Origin: an uncultured Porphyromonadaceae bacterium
GTDB lineage: Bacteria; Bacteroidota; Bacteroidia; Bacteroidales; Muribaculaceae
DNA length: 64,000 nt
Direction: 5' to 3'
Assembly (NCBI GenBank): GCA_902493335.1
Contig: CABUPJ010000002.1
Span: 21,356-85,355 of the forward strand
The translations under genes were made by a program, and so were the position numbers. This document shows positions 33,608 through 44,490 of this stretch, piece after piece. Position 1 is the stretch's first letter; every line of letters starts with the position of its first letter. The notes under the pieces were generated by a model. It did not search any database. It was not told where the DNA came from and saw only the letters and a list, made by a program, of their open reading frames with translations.

Positions 33608-35179
33608 TTAGAACTGACCTGCCACCTGTGCTGCCGCTTCGTTGATCTTCGATGTGACATCGTCGGTGAGCTTGCCCTGCCCTATCGGGGTCAGAACGGT
33701 ATCTTTATATTTGGCGTCGAGAAGCTGTATGAACTGTTTCTCGAACTCGGCCACCTTGTCGAGAGGAACATTTTCGAGAAGGCCGTTGACACCGCAATAG
33801 ATGATGGCGACCTCGTGTTCAACCGACATGGGATGATACTGGGGCTGGATGAGCAGACGCTCGTTCTTGCGGCCCTTGTCGATGACGCGGGCTGTGACGG
33901 GGTCGATGTCGCCGCCGAATTTGGTGAACGACTCGAGCTCGCGGAACTGTGCCTGATCAATCTTGAGCGTACCGGCAACCTTCTTCATCGACTTAATCTG
34001 GGCGTTACCGCCGACACGCGACACCGAGATACCGACATTGATAGCCGGACGGATACCGCGGTTGAACAGAGCCGTCTCAAGGAATATCTGACCGTCGGTA
34101 ATCGAAATAACGTTGGTCGGGATATAAGCCGAGACGTCGCCGGCCTGAGTCTCGATGATAGGAAGCGCCGTGAGCGAGCCACCGCCTTTGACCATGGGTT
34201 TGAGAGCCTCGGGGAGGTCGTTCATCTTGGCTGCAATCTCCTGGTTGTCGATGATTTTAGCCGCACGCTCAAGCAGGCGCGAATGGAGATAGAAGATATC
34301 GCCGGGATAAGCCTCGCGACCCGAGGGGCGCTTGAGGATAAGCGAAATCTCACGGTAGGCGACGGCCTGTTTCGAGAGGTCGTCATAGATGATGAGGGCG
34401 TCGCGGCCGGTGTCTCTGAAGAACTCACCGATGGCTACGCCGGCGAAAGGCGAATAATAGCGCATCGCTGCCGAGTCTGCGGCGGTAGCAGACACCACCA
34501 CGGTATAGTCGAGTGCGCCGTGCTTGCGGAGTGTCTCGACCGTAGCGGCTACAGACGATGCTTTCTGTCCGATTGCGACATAGACGCAATAGACGGGCTT
34601 GCCGGCTTCGAAACACTGACGCTGGTTGATGATGGTGTCAATGGCGATGGCAGTCTTGCCGATCTGACGGTCCCCGATTATAAGCTCGCGCTGACCGCGG
34701 CCAATGGGCACCATAGAGTCGACAGCCTTTATACCGGTCTGAAGCGGCTGCTTGACGGGCTGGCGGTAGATGACACCGGGAGCCTTGCGTTCGAGGGGAA
34801 GGTTGATGAGGTCGCCCTTGATCGGTCCGTTGCCGTCGATAGGTTCGCCAAGCACATTGATGACGCGTCCGAGGAGACCTTCGCCGACGGGAATAGAGGC
34901 GATTTCGCCGGTGCGCTTGACAGTCATGCCCTCAGAGACTTTATTGACGTTGTTTAGAAGGATGACGCCGACATTGCTCTCTTCGAGGTTGAGAGCGACG
35001 CCCTTGACACCGTTTTCAAACTCGACCAGTTCGTTGGCGCAGACATTGTCAAGGCCATACACGTGGCAGACGCCGTCGCCGACTTCGAGCACAGAGCCTA
35101 CTTCTTCAAAAGAGACTTTTGAATTAATACTCTCAAGTTGTTGTTTTAAGACTTCAGAGATCTCGCTTGGATTAATCAT
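33608..35179 (-). CDS. atpA: F-type ATP synthase subunit alpha
   Basis: A 523-residue non-catalytic nucleotide-binding subunit. The P-loop reads GDRQIGKT, with Ile where Thr is usual (GDRQTGKT); the GxxxxGKT frame is kept. The Arg finger region is VGISVSRVGGNAQIKSMK. It sits in the F1 head with beta. It lies 27 bp after atpH and 34 bp before atpG. Confidence 0.96.
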   Translation of the reverse strand: MINPSEISEVLKQQLESINSKVSFEEVGSVLEVGDGVCHVYGLDNVCANELVEFENGVKGVALNLEESNVGVILLNNVNKVSEGMTVKRTGEIASIPVGEGLLGRVINVLGEPIDGNGPIKGDLINLPLERKAPGVIYRQPVKQPLQTGIKAVDSMVPIGRGQRELIIGDRQIGKTAIAIDTIINQRQCFEAGKPVYCVYVAIGQKASSVAATVETLRKHGALDYTVVVSATAADSAAMRYYSPFAGVAIGEFFRDTGRDALIIYDDLSKQAVAYREISLILKRPSGREAYPGDIFYLHSRLLERAAKIIDNQEIAAKMNDLPEALKPMVKGGGSLTALPIIETQAGDVSAYIPTNVISITDGQIFLETALFNRGIRPAINVGISVSRVGGNAQIKSMKKVAGTLKIDQAQFRELESFTKFGGDIDPVTARVIDKGRKNERLLIQPQYHPMSVEHEVAIIYCGVNGLLENVPLDKVAEFEKQFIQLLDAKYKDTVLTPIGQGKLTDDVTSKINEAAAQVAGQF

Positions 35180-35206
35180 TGTTATGCTTTGGTAAAGATT
35201 TTCAAA

Positions 35207-35749
35207 TTAATTAAGGAGCGCCAGGCGCAGCTGTTTGAGTTGATTTTTGACAGAGGCGTCAAGACGCCGGTTGTCGATATTGACGGTAAAGCCGCCGATG
35301 AGCGACGGATCGACAGTCGAGGAATATTCCATTTTGCCACCGTCAAGACGGGCCTGAATCAGCTTTTTGAGGCGCTCTTCTTCCGATGGATCCAATTTGC
35401 CGGCAGATACCACATCGACACGATAAATATTATTCTGACGGCGATAGATAGCCCTGTAGTCGCGGGCGACAGCAGCGGCAAAACCGATTCGTCCGTTGTC
35501 GGCGAGCAATTTCAGGAAATCGCAGTATGTGCGGTCCTTGTCAGTGGCGCCTGCAGCAGTCATCAGCAGGCTGAGTTTGTCGCTGTCGGAGACAAAAGGA
35601 TTGGCGACAGTCTGCTGAAAGGCCGGCTCGGCCGCAAAGGCGTCGGTCAGACGACCGCAAAGGTCATAAAGCGCCTTGTCTTCGCCGCGTTCGACGGCGA
35701 CTTTATAAAGCGCTTTGGCATATCGGTGTGGTATAAGTCCTTCGTTCAT
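35207..35749 (-). CDS. atpH: F-type ATP synthase subunit delta
   Basis: A 180-residue peripheral stalk subunit (OSCP-like). The start MNEGLIPHRYAKALYKVAVE and the C-terminal DPSLIGGFTVNIDNRRLDASVKNQLKQLR are the family marks. It joins the F1 head to subunit b. It is separated from atpF by only 5 bp. Confidence 0.95.
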   Translation of the reverse strand: MNEGLIPHRYAKALYKVAVERGEDKALYDLCGRLTDAFAAEPAFQQTVANPFVSDSDKLSLLMTAAGATDKDRTYCDFLKLLADNGRIGFAAAVARDYRAIYRRQNNIYRVDVVSAGKLDPSEEERLKKLIQARLDGGKMEYSSTVDPSLIGGFTVNIDNRRLDASVKNQLKQLRLALLN

Positions 35750-35754
35750 TAAGC

Positions 35755-36252
35755 TTAGTTTTTATCGGCCATCTCGTCAAGGAGCGTGTCGACGAGTTTT
35801 GACTGCGCCTTGGTGTCGGCCATCTGGTTCTTGACTACTTTCTCGGCAATCTGGAGAGCGAAGTCGCTGACCTGATTGCGGAACTGATGCTGAGCCTCTT
35901 TCTGCTGCTGTTCAATCTGAACTTTAGCTGCGTCCATCACTTTCTGGGCCTCGACCTGGGCGGCGCTGCGCGCCTCCTCGATGATCTGGGTCTTGATGCG
36001 GTCGGCATCGCGAAGCATGTCGGCCTGCTGACGACGGGCGTCGGCTATATACTGATCGGCATTCTTTTTGGCTTCGTCAAGCTGCTGCTTAGCGTTCTGG
36101 GCATACTCCACACCTTTATCGATAAGATCGGCCCGGCTGTCAACAGTCTTTAAAATGACCGGCCACGCAAATTTCCACAGGATGAAAAAAAGCACGGCAA
36201 AGGATATGAACATCCAGAATATCAAGCCGAAGTCAGGCGTGAAAAGATCCAT
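35755..36252 (-). CDS. atpF: F-type ATP synthase subunit b
   Basis: A 165-residue stator subunit: one N-terminal membrane helix (FGLIFWMFISFAVLFFILWKF) followed by a long charged helix (YAQNAKQQLDEAKKNADQYI, QIIEEARSAAQVEAQKVMDA). It forms the outer stalk as a dimer. The gene begins 17 bp after atpE. Confidence 0.95.
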   Translation of the reverse strand: MDLFTPDFGLIFWMFISFAVLFFILWKFAWPVILKTVDSRADLIDKGVEYAQNAKQQLDEAKKNADQYIADARRQQADMLRDADRIKTQIIEEARSAAQVEAQKVMDAAKVQIEQQQKEAQHQFRNQVSDFALQIAEKVVKNQMADTKAQSKLVDTLLDEMADKN

Positions 36253-36269
36253 TTGTTTTTAATTTGAGA

Positions 36270-36509
36270 TTAAACGAACAGAGCGAGCACACAAACGATA
36301 ACCGCGAAGAGGGCGACACCCTCGACGAGAGCTGCGATCACGATCATATTACTGCGGATATCGCCGGCGGCTTCGGGCTGACGTGCGATTGCTTCCATAG
36401 CGGCAGCACCGATCTTGCCGATACCGATACCTGCGCCGATTGCTGCGATTGCTGCGCCGATGCTGGCGCCAAGACCTGTTACTGAAAGTTCTGCTAAAAG
36501 TCCAAACAT
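36270..36509 (-). CDS. atpE: F-type ATP synthase subunit c
   Basis: A 79-residue hairpin of two membrane helices. Helix 1 has the Gly/Ala packing motif ASIGAAIAAIGAGIGIGKIG; the loop is ARQPEA; helix 2 carries the ion-binding Glu63 in ALVEGVALFAVIV. Gly follows the Glu where sodium-binding rings have Ser or Thr, so proton use is more likely. Confidence 0.96.
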   Translation of the reverse strand: MFGLLAELSVTGLGASIGAAIAAIGAGIGIGKIGAAAMEAIARQPEAAGDIRSNMIVIAALVEGVALFAVIVCVLALFV

Positions 36510-36551
36510 AATCTTTAATTTTTTAAGGTTGTTATTTTGTTTGATTGTTTT

Positions 36552-37688
36552 CTATTTCTGTGTTGCGGCAAGCTGTGCTGCCTCTGTCTTATTTTCTTTT
36601 TCCTCGCGGGCCTCGACTTTCTTCTCGTGATGCTCTTCCTTTGCCTGCGCCAAAGAAATAAAGATGGTCGAAAGCATTGTGAAGACATAAGCCTGGATAA
36701 AGCTGACCAGAACGTCAATGAGGAGCATGAATATCGAGAAGAGTACCGACACCACTGTTGTCGCACCTCCGGCGACCGGATTGACCGCGGCGAAGATAAA
36801 AATGAGGAGCGTCAGCACAATGACTATCATATGTCCGCCCATCATGTTTGCGAAGAGACGCACTGTGAGAGCCGCCGGCTTTGTGAACATGCCGAATATC
36901 TCGATGGCGGGCATAATCGGCAGGGGGAATTTAAGCCAAAGGGGCACATCGGGCCAGAAGATTTCTTTCCAGTAATGCTTTGTGGCAAATAGGTTTGTCA
37001 CAAGGAAAGTGATAATCGAGAGCACGAGGGTCACGGCGATATTGCCTGTCAGATTCGCGCCACCGGGGAAGACCACCATAAGTCCCATCAGGTTCATCGT
37101 GAAGATGAAGAAAAACACCGTGAGGAGATATGGCGCAAATTTCTTGGCCTTGTCGCCGAGAGTCTCCTTGACTACCGAGTCATATATGAAGACAATGAGC
37201 GACTCTATCGCACCGAGGCCTTTGCGGGGAGCCTTATAGGCGTTGCGACGATGAAAACGGGCAACGGCAAACATCATGGCTAAGACGACAAAGACGGTGA
37301 TAAAGACAGCGCAGACATTTTTTGTAATCGAAAGGTCAACCGGCTTTTCTTCATGGCCGTCGACTATTTCGACAATTTTGCCTTTGTATTTGCTGTCATG
37401 GCCTGCAATTTTAAATTCGGCGTTGCCATCGACATATGTATTGCCGTCGGCAATGCGCGACGACGAGAATATATGCAGACCGTCTTCGCCGATGACTATG
37501 CAGGGCAACGGGATGCGTTTGTGGTGGTTGAAGGGAACCTCCCAGCCGTAACCGTCTCCGAGATGCTCGAAGATGATTTCTTTAGGATCGAGTTTCCCGT
37601 CATGATCTCCGGCTTCGGATGCCGCAGTGACAGGCGCTACGGCAAAGGCCAGAATCATGACTGCTATGATCGACAGGAGTTTCTTCAT
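36552..37688 (-). CDS. atpB: F-type ATP synthase subunit a with long exported N-terminal part
   Basis: A 378-residue product, about 100 longer than enterobacterial AtpB. A signal-like segment (MKKLLSIIAVMILAFAVAPVTAA) and an outward domain of some 110 residues (IIFEHLGDGYGWEVPFNHHKRI) come before the usual membrane part, as in other Bacteroidetes. The essential Arg lies in KPAALTVRLFANMMGGH, and LVSFIQAYVFTMLSTIFI is the last helix. A charged tail rich in Glu and Lys ends the protein. It begins 4 bp after atpC. Confidence 0.94.
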   Translation of the reverse strand: MKKLLSIIAVMILAFAVAPVTAASEAGDHDGKLDPKEIIFEHLGDGYGWEVPFNHHKRIPLPCIVIGEDGLHIFSSSRIADGNTYVDGNAEFKIAGHDSKYKGKIVEIVDGHEEKPVDLSITKNVCAVFITVFVVLAMMFAVARFHRRNAYKAPRKGLGAIESLIVFIYDSVVKETLGDKAKKFAPYLLTVFFFIFTMNLMGLMVVFPGGANLTGNIAVTLVLSIITFLVTNLFATKHYWKEIFWPDVPLWLKFPLPIMPAIEIFGMFTKPAALTVRLFANMMGGHMIVIVLTLLIFIFAAVNPVAGGATTVVSVLFSIFMLLIDVLVSFIQAYVFTMLSTIFISLAQAKEEHHEKKVEAREEKENKTEAAQLAATQK

Positions 37689-37692
37689 AATC

Positions 37693-37938
37693 TCAGTAGA
37701 GGCAAACAGATACTACATTATTGTCGACGTCGGCGACACCGCCCTCGATATCAATCTCGCGGGCATCGTGCTCGGCTTCACCGGCGGGGATATAGGTGAT
37801 TTTTCCCGGTGCGAGCGTCGATATCAGCGACGCATGATTTTTAAGCACCGTAAAGGCGCCCATTGTGCCGGGCAGCGTCACGGAGGTGATTTCACCCTCG
37901 AAGACAATCTCGACTGCCGAAATAATTTTAAGTATCAT
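37693..37938 (-). CDS. atpC: F-type ATP synthase subunit epsilon, short form
   Basis: An 81-residue protein holding only the beta-sandwich domain (VFEGEITSVTLPGTMGAFTVLKNHASLISTLAPG). The C-terminal helix pair that inhibits ATP hydrolysis in E. coli is absent. Short epsilon subunits occur in other Bacteroidetes, so this is probably native, not a truncation. It lies between atpD (21 bp) and atpB (4 bp). Confidence 0.93.
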   Translation of the reverse strand: MILKIISAVEIVFEGEITSVTLPGTMGAFTVLKNHASLISTLAPGKITYIPAGEAEHDAREIDIEGGVADVDNNVVSVCLY

Positions 37939-37959
37939 GGTTATTGTTGATATGCTTTG

Positions 37960-39462
<1,503 letters not shown>

Positions 39463-39543
39463 TATGTGAACTTTATATTGCTCCGTTGTTTTGAAGCGTT
39501 ATTATTGTTTCTGTTTCTCGGTATATTTAAGTGTATTATCTGA

Positions 39544-40620
39544 TCAGAAATGCCAGCCGAAGACGATGACACATGTCATCAGGGCAAGGTTGAAGAGACC
39601 GATGGGGAGAAGGTATTTCCATTCGAGTGAAAGCATCTGGTCGATACGGAGACGGGGGAATGTCCATTTGAACCAGATAATCACGAACGAAAGCAGGAAG
39701 GCTTTGCCAAGGAACCAAATCACAGAGGGGATATAGTCCATGATATGGTTGAATGCTTCCCATCCGGGGATATGGAGGGGCATCCAGCCGCCAAGGAAGA
39801 GCAGCGATGCCACACCCGAGACGATAAAGAGGTTAAGATACTCGGCAAGGTAGAAGAAGCCGAAGTGTATACCAGAATACTCGGTGTGATAACCTGCTGT
39901 AAGCTCACTCTCGGCCTCGGGAAGGTCGAACGGGCCGCGGTTACACTCGGCAGTGCCGGCTATCATATATATGATGAACGCGATTATCGCGGGCACATGG
40001 CCTTTGAAGATGAACCAAAGATCTGACTGCTCGCTGACGATGCCGCCGACCGACATTGTGCCGGCGAGACATACCATTGTGATGACCGACAGGCCTACAG
40101 AGAGTTCGTAGCTCACCATCTGGGCGCCAGAACGGAGAGCGCCGATGAGTGTAAACTTGTTGTTACTTGACCAACCGGCAAGCAGAATACCGAGAACGCC
40201 TATCGACGAAACGGCAATAAGGAAGAAGATGCCGATATTGAAATCGATAATCTGAAGGCCGTTGCCCCAGGGAAGCACGGCGAAAGCGAGCATCGAGGCG
40301 ATGATGACCAGATACGGAGCCAGAGCGAAGAGAAACTTATCGATGTTGTTGAGCTGAATGAGCTCTTTGATAAGAATCTTGAACATGTCGGCGAAGCTCT
40401 GGAGAAGACCCCACGGACCTACACGGTTCGGGCCGAGACGGCACTGGAACGCGGCACACACCTTGCGTTCGTAATAGATATAGAACAAAGCCAGAAGTGC
40501 ATATACCAGCAACAGGCCGACACCGATAAGTACACACTCGACAGTGACGGTCAGCCAGCCGGGAAGATATGTCAGCAGGAAGCTGTGGATTGCGTCTGTT
40601 ATGATTGAAAAATCTTGCAT
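39544..40620 (-). CDS. nuoH: NADH-quinone oxidoreductase subunit H
   Basis: A 358-residue membrane subunit at the junction of both arms. Marks: ERKVCAAFQCRLGPNRVGPWGLLQSFADMFK, GALRSGAQMVSYELSVGLSV and RGPFDLPEAESELTAGYHTEYSGIHFGFFYLAEY, which line the quinone chamber. It is the last nuo gene before the atp insert. In most genomes nuoI follows nuoH directly; here about 6.9 kb of atp genes (37 bp after nuoCD upstream, 81 bp before atpD) intervene. Confidence 0.96.
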   Translation of the reverse strand: MQDFSIITDAIHSFLLTYLPGWLTVTVECVLIGVGLLLVYALLALFYIYYERKVCAAFQCRLGPNRVGPWGLLQSFADMFKILIKELIQLNNIDKFLFALAPYLVIIASMLAFAVLPWGNGLQIIDFNIGIFFLIAVSSIGVLGILLAGWSSNNKFTLIGALRSGAQMVSYELSVGLSVITMVCLAGTMSVGGIVSEQSDLWFIFKGHVPAIIAFIIYMIAGTAECNRGPFDLPEAESELTAGYHTEYSGIHFGFFYLAEYLNLFIVSGVASLLFLGGWMPLHIPGWEAFNHIMDYIPSVIWFLGKAFLLSFVIIWFKWTFPRLRIDQMLSLEWKYLLPIGLFNLALMTCVIVFGWHF

Positions 40621-40658
40621 ATCTTTAAAATTACTATATTTACTATTCTGTCAAGTCT

Positions 40659-42287
40659 TTAACGGTCCATATCGGGTACGATGTAGTCAAGTGAGCCGCC
40701 GATTGTGATGAGGTCGGCGATTTTCGAGCCGCGCGTGATATGGTCGACCACACCTGCGAGAGGCAGACACGGAGGTGCTATCTTCAGACGGTAGGGTTTG
40801 GTAGAGCCGTCGCTCTCGAGATAGATGCCGAAAGCGCCGCGGCAGCCTTCGACAAGCTCGAACCAGTGTCCTGCGGGCAGCTTTAACAACTTGGGCACTT
40901 TGACGCAATATTCGCCGTCAGGAATGTTGTCGACGAGCTGTGCGAGAATCTTGGCGGATTCTTCCATTTCCCGTATACGCACCTTGAAACGTGCCATAGA
41001 GTCGCCTTCGGTCGCTGTCACTTCCTCGAAGTCGAGTTCCGAATAGATGCTGTAAGGACGAAGTTTACGCATGTCGCAAGCCCAGTCAGAAGCACGTCCC
41101 GAGGGGCCTGTGACGGCATAGCTGATGGCATCTTCGCGCGAGAGCACGCCGACGCCTTCCATGCGGTTCCTGGCAATGACGTTGCCGGTGAATATCTTGT
41201 TGTATTCTTTGATGTTTGCGGGGAGGACGGCAAGAAGAGCCTTGACGTCGTCGGCGAAGTCGGGAGCGAGATCCTGCATGACGCCGCCGATGCAGTCATA
41301 GTTGAATGTCATTCGCGCACCGCATGTCTTCTCCATGATGTCGAGAATCTGCTCACGGACGCGAAGCGTATAGAAGAGCATCGTCGTAGCACCGAGGTCC
41401 ATGCAGTATGTGCCGATAAAGAGACAGTGAGAGGCGATGCGCGAGAGCTCGTCCATCATGACTCTTATGACCTGGGCGCGGCGAGAGATTTCGATGCCGG
41501 CTGCTTTCTCGATGACCATGCAGAGGCCATGGTGGTAGTTGTGCGCCGAGAAGTAGTCGAGACGGTCCATATAATGGAGAGTCTGGGGATATGTAAGCGA
41601 TTCGCAGAGTTTTTCGACGCCGCGGTGGATATATCCCATGTAGACATCGATTTTCTTAATGGTCTCGCCGTCGACAGCCGTGCGGAAACGGAGGACACCG
41701 TGAGTCGCGGGATGCTGCGGGCCGATATTGACGACAAAATCGCCGGGATGGAAGACTTCGACTTCTTTTTTCTCGACAGTGCCGTCGGGCAGTTCGATAT
41801 AAGTGTCGGTCAAGTCGCTCTGACGTTCGTTCTCAGTCGAGACGGGGTTGAGAGCCGGATCATCGTCATAGTCTTTGCGGAGGGGGAAGCCTTTCCAGTC
41901 GATGCTGAGGAACAGGCGGCGCATATCGGGATTGCCGATGAATATGATGCCGAAAAAGTCATAGACTTCACGTTCATAAAGACAACCGACGCCCCACAGG
42001 TCGGCGACCGAGTGCAGCATCGGTTTCTCGCGGTCAGATGTCTTCACCGTCACGGCAACAATCTGATTGTATTTAGTCGACATCAGGTAATAGATGCATC
42101 CGAGAGCATCTTTCCAGTCCATGCCGACGATTGTGACGAGATAGTCCATGCGGATGTCTTCGTCGTCGCGGAGAGTCTTGGCGGCCTGATGCCACTGAGC
42201 GTCGGCGATTTCGATTTCAATGATGCCGTTTGCGGCTTCAGTCGCCTGAGGGAACAGCTTGGCAATCTTGTCGTTTAACTTTGACAT
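40659..42287 (-). CDS. nuoCD: NADH-quinone oxidoreductase subunit CD fusion
   Basis: A 542-residue fusion. Residues about 1-150 are NuoC (YEREVYDFFGIIFIGNPDMRRL; WKGFPLRKDY) and about 165-542 NuoD (NIGPQHPATHGVLRF, YIHRGVEKLCESLTYPQTLHYMDRLDYFSA and the ending GSLDYIVPDMDR). They form the quinone-binding part of the peripheral arm. The C-D fusion is known in other bacteria. It lies 56 bp after nuoB and 38 bp before nuoH. Confidence 0.95.
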   Translation of the reverse strand: MSKLNDKIAKLFPQATEAANGIIEIEIADAQWHQAAKTLRDDEDIRMDYLVTIVGMDWKDALGCIYYLMSTKYNQIVAVTVKTSDREKPMLHSVADLWGVGCLYEREVYDFFGIIFIGNPDMRRLFLSIDWKGFPLRKDYDDDPALNPVSTENERQSDLTDTYIELPDGTVEKKEVEVFHPGDFVVNIGPQHPATHGVLRFRTAVDGETIKKIDVYMGYIHRGVEKLCESLTYPQTLHYMDRLDYFSAHNYHHGLCMVIEKAAGIEISRRAQVIRVMMDELSRIASHCLFIGTYCMDLGATTMLFYTLRVREQILDIMEKTCGARMTFNYDCIGGVMQDLAPDFADDVKALLAVLPANIKEYNKIFTGNVIARNRMEGVGVLSREDAISYAVTGPSGRASDWACDMRKLRPYSIYSELDFEEVTATEGDSMARFKVRIREMEESAKILAQLVDNIPDGEYCVKVPKLLKLPAGHWFELVEGCRGAFGIYLESDGSTKPYRLKIAPPCLPLAGVVDHITRGSKIADLITIGGSLDYIVPDMDR

Positions 42288-42343
42288 ATTTATGATTGGT
42301 CTTTCGGTTTTACTTGTTGATTTAAGAATATATCGGTTGAGCC

Positions 42344-42952
42344 TCAGTCGTCGACACCTTCGACGGGATGTTCGGCGAGGAACTGTTTCTGTTTTTCCTG
42401 ACGGTTAACGCCGCCGAAGAATTTTTCAACCTTGATTTTTCTTGAAAGCTGCATGATGCCGTAAATCATAGCTTCGGGGCGGGGAGGACAGCCCGGGACA
42501 AAGACGTCGACGGGGACGATATCCTCAATGCCCTTTGCCACATGATAGCTGCGGCGGAACGGGCCGCCCGAGATAGCGCAGCTACCGCAGGCGATGACAT
42601 ACTTGGGCTCGGCGAGCTGGTCATACAGACGACGGAAGACGGGCACCATGCGGTTGACGATAGTGCCGGCGACCATCATGAAGTCGGCCTGACGGGGCGA
42701 GGCACGCGCTACTTCCCAGCCAAAGCGCGCCATGTCGAAACGGGCAGCGCCGAGCGACACGAATTCGATGCCGCAACAACTGGTGGCGAAAGTGAGTGGC
42801 CAGAGTGAGTTAGACCGCCCCCAGTTGATAAGTTTGTCGAGTGAGCCGACGATAACGTTCGTACCGCTGGCTTTCAGCTCGTCGACGAGTTTTTCGATAT
42901 ACTCGTTATCTTTAAATGCCTCGTAGGGCATGCTTTTCGTTGTTACTTCCAT
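42344..42952 (-). CDS. nuoB: NADH-quinone oxidoreductase subunit B (N2 cluster)
   Basis: A 202-residue subunit. The four Cys ligands of cluster N2 appear as FATSCCGIEF, YVIACGSCAISGGPF and VPGCPPRPEA. It hands electrons to quinone at the interface with NuoD and NuoH. Its start overlaps the end of nuoA by 10 bp, a sign of coupled translation. Confidence 0.96.
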   Translation of the reverse strand: MEVTTKSMPYEAFKDNEYIEKLVDELKASGTNVIVGSLDKLINWGRSNSLWPLTFATSCCGIEFVSLGAARFDMARFGWEVARASPRQADFMMVAGTIVNRMVPVFRRLYDQLAEPKYVIACGSCAISGGPFRRSYHVAKGIEDIVPVDVFVPGCPPRPEAMIYGIMQLSRKIKVEKFFGGVNRQEKQKQFLAEHPVEGVDD

Positions 42953-43323
42953 TCAAGAGCTCCTTTCCGCCAGGCATAGATGAGACCCAGCACCAAGACA
43001 CCGAAAAAGACAGCGATGCTGATCAGTCCCTGCACACCGAGCTCGCGCATTCTGACGGCCCAGGGATAAAGGAACACTGTTTCGACGTCGAACATAAGAA
43101 AAAGAATAGCAAACAGATAGTAGCCTACCTTAAATTGCGACATACTCTCGCCGCGAGTAGGGATACCGCACTCATAGGCCTCACCTTTCTGAGGATTGAA
43201 CGACCTCGGTGAAATCAGGCCGGCGATCCACATGGCGAGCGCCACGAGCGCAAAGCCGGTCAGCAAGGCTGTCACGGCAAGCAGCCCGTTGTTTGTGATT
43301 CCGAAAATGTCTAATGTTATCAT
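42943..43323 (-). CDS. nuoA: NADH-quinone oxidoreductase subunit A
   Basis: A 126-residue membrane subunit with three helices and the conserved loop PQKGEAYECGIPTRGESMSQFKVGYY, followed by FLMFDVETVFLYPWAV. It is the first gene of the block; a TAnnTTTG promoter element lies 88 bp upstream. Confidence 0.95.
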   Translation of the reverse strand: MITLDIFGITNNGLLAVTALLTGFALVALAMWIAGLISPRSFNPQKGEAYECGIPTRGESMSQFKVGYYLFAILFLMFDVETVFLYPWAVRMRELGVQGLISIAVFFGVLVLGLIYAWRKGALEWK

Positions 43324-43411
43324 ATTGCTTTACAGTAGTTTTTACAACATAACATATTGAAAGCCACCACAGCGAGCGCTTCGACACAAGCCGGGTTGCC
43401 TTAACTAAGCG

Positions 43412-43419
43412 CAAAGATA
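43412..43419 (-). promoter_or_regulatory. -7 element of the nuo-atp-nuo block
   Basis: TATCTTTG on the minus strand matches TAnnTTTG. The start of nuoA is 88 bp downstream. The -33 region is poorer: TTGG about 21 bp upstream. Confidence 0.6.
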
Positions 43420-43500
43420 GTTATTTTTTCGCAAAAAGCACCAACGGCATTTAACTTTTTGTGACACATTTTTCTCCAAATAAGACGAACCGACAAAAGA

Positions 43501-43528
43501 AAACGCCGATATAGCTATATCGACGTTT
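43501..43528 (-). terminator. Terminator of the lipoprotein gene
   Basis: A 16-bp palindrome CGATATAGCTATATCG extended by AAACG/CGTTT arms, then TTTTCTTTT on the minus strand. It separates the lipoprotein gene from nuoA. Confidence 0.8.
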
Positions 43529-43554
43529 CTGTTAAATTTTATCGGCATGACATA

Positions 43555-44397
43555 TCAGCCTCTGTCAGTATCGGCCACCACTTTATATGGTTCACCGTTG
43601 TAACCGCATGTAAACTCGAGGTCAAAACCTGTGGCGAAATCGAGTGTGCCCTTTAGATTCGTAATCGGGAAACGCGGGAATGGAGTTCCGCCGAACGAAG
43701 GCGTCAGACTTGCGACGCTGAAGACATATCTGTCACCGTTCATCGTATAGGGCACGGCGTCAAACGCGAGATTCAGCTTTGGCATGCCGTCGATGAAGCT
43801 GGCTCCGAAAAGCTGGATATCTGCTGTCGAGGTCGAACTGTGCAAGGTGACGACATATTTGATATCATCGTTGGTAAATGTAGCGCCACCGGGGGCAGTC
43901 GTAATGGTAGAACCCTTATAAACAGGGCCATATACACGCGTACTGCCGTTAATCTCGAAATCATAGAAAAAACCGGGCGTGTAGCCTCCCTGGCTCGAAT
44001 AGAGATCTTTGATGGCAATATCGAATGTCTCGAACATTGGAATATTGCCGAAGCCCTCGACAGTCGGCATCACGCTATACGCCTCGGTCAGCTTCCAGTA
44101 ATCCTTGGTTCTCCACGACAGTCCTTTAAAAGTCATGAGAGGCAGCTGGCTTCCGTCGGCCAGTTTCATGCCTAAAATCTGGACGTCGGATGTATTGTTG
44201 TCGTAATCATAAACCAATGCAAAAGACAGATCACAGAACGAAACCGAGCCCGGATTATCGAGAGATTCGACTACCGACGTCATGTTGGATATGGTCTGGC
44301 CGGTCAGGGCGTTGTTATTATCGTCGCTGTTACATGACGTGAACGTCACTGTCGATGTCAAAGCCGCGACAAGGCTAAGGATGGTTAGTTTTTTCAT
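43555..44397 (-). CDS. Lipoprotein of unknown function
   Basis: A 280-residue lipoprotein: signal MKKLTILSLVAALTSTVTFTSC with Cys22 as lipid site, then SDDNNN. The mature part is rich in beta-strands (VSFCDLSFALVYDYDNN, GMKLADGSQLPLMTFKGLSW) with two similar halves that both treat a strand-rich, Thr/Ser-rich stretch, so it may be a tandem beta-sandwich. I do not recognise the family. It is a single gene with its own terminator, next to a TonB-dependent receptor on the same strand 93 bp upstream. Confidence 0.65.
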   Translation of the reverse strand: MKKLTILSLVAALTSTVTFTSCNSDDNNNALTGQTISNMTSVVESLDNPGSVSFCDLSFALVYDYDNNTSDVQILGMKLADGSQLPLMTFKGLSWRTKDYWKLTEAYSVMPTVEGFGNIPMFETFDIAIKDLYSSQGGYTPGFFYDFEINGSTRVYGPVYKGSTITTAPGGATFTNDDIKYVVTLHSSTSTADIQLFGASFIDGMPKLNLAFDAVPYTMNGDRYVFSVASLTPSFGGTPFPRFPITNLKGTLDFATGFDLEFTCGYNGEPYKVVADTDRG

Positions 44398-44490
44398 CTT
44401 ATTATTAATGTAATCTTATTTCTGATACAAAAATAAGCATTAGTATCTGTTCGTCATGCAGGGATATCAATAATTTATAATAATTTAATG

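Noticed and set aside
33815..34957. Long plus-strand frame of 380 codons
   Set aside because: It is exactly antisense to atpA, which has all family motifs. GC-rich codon use opens the opposite frame.
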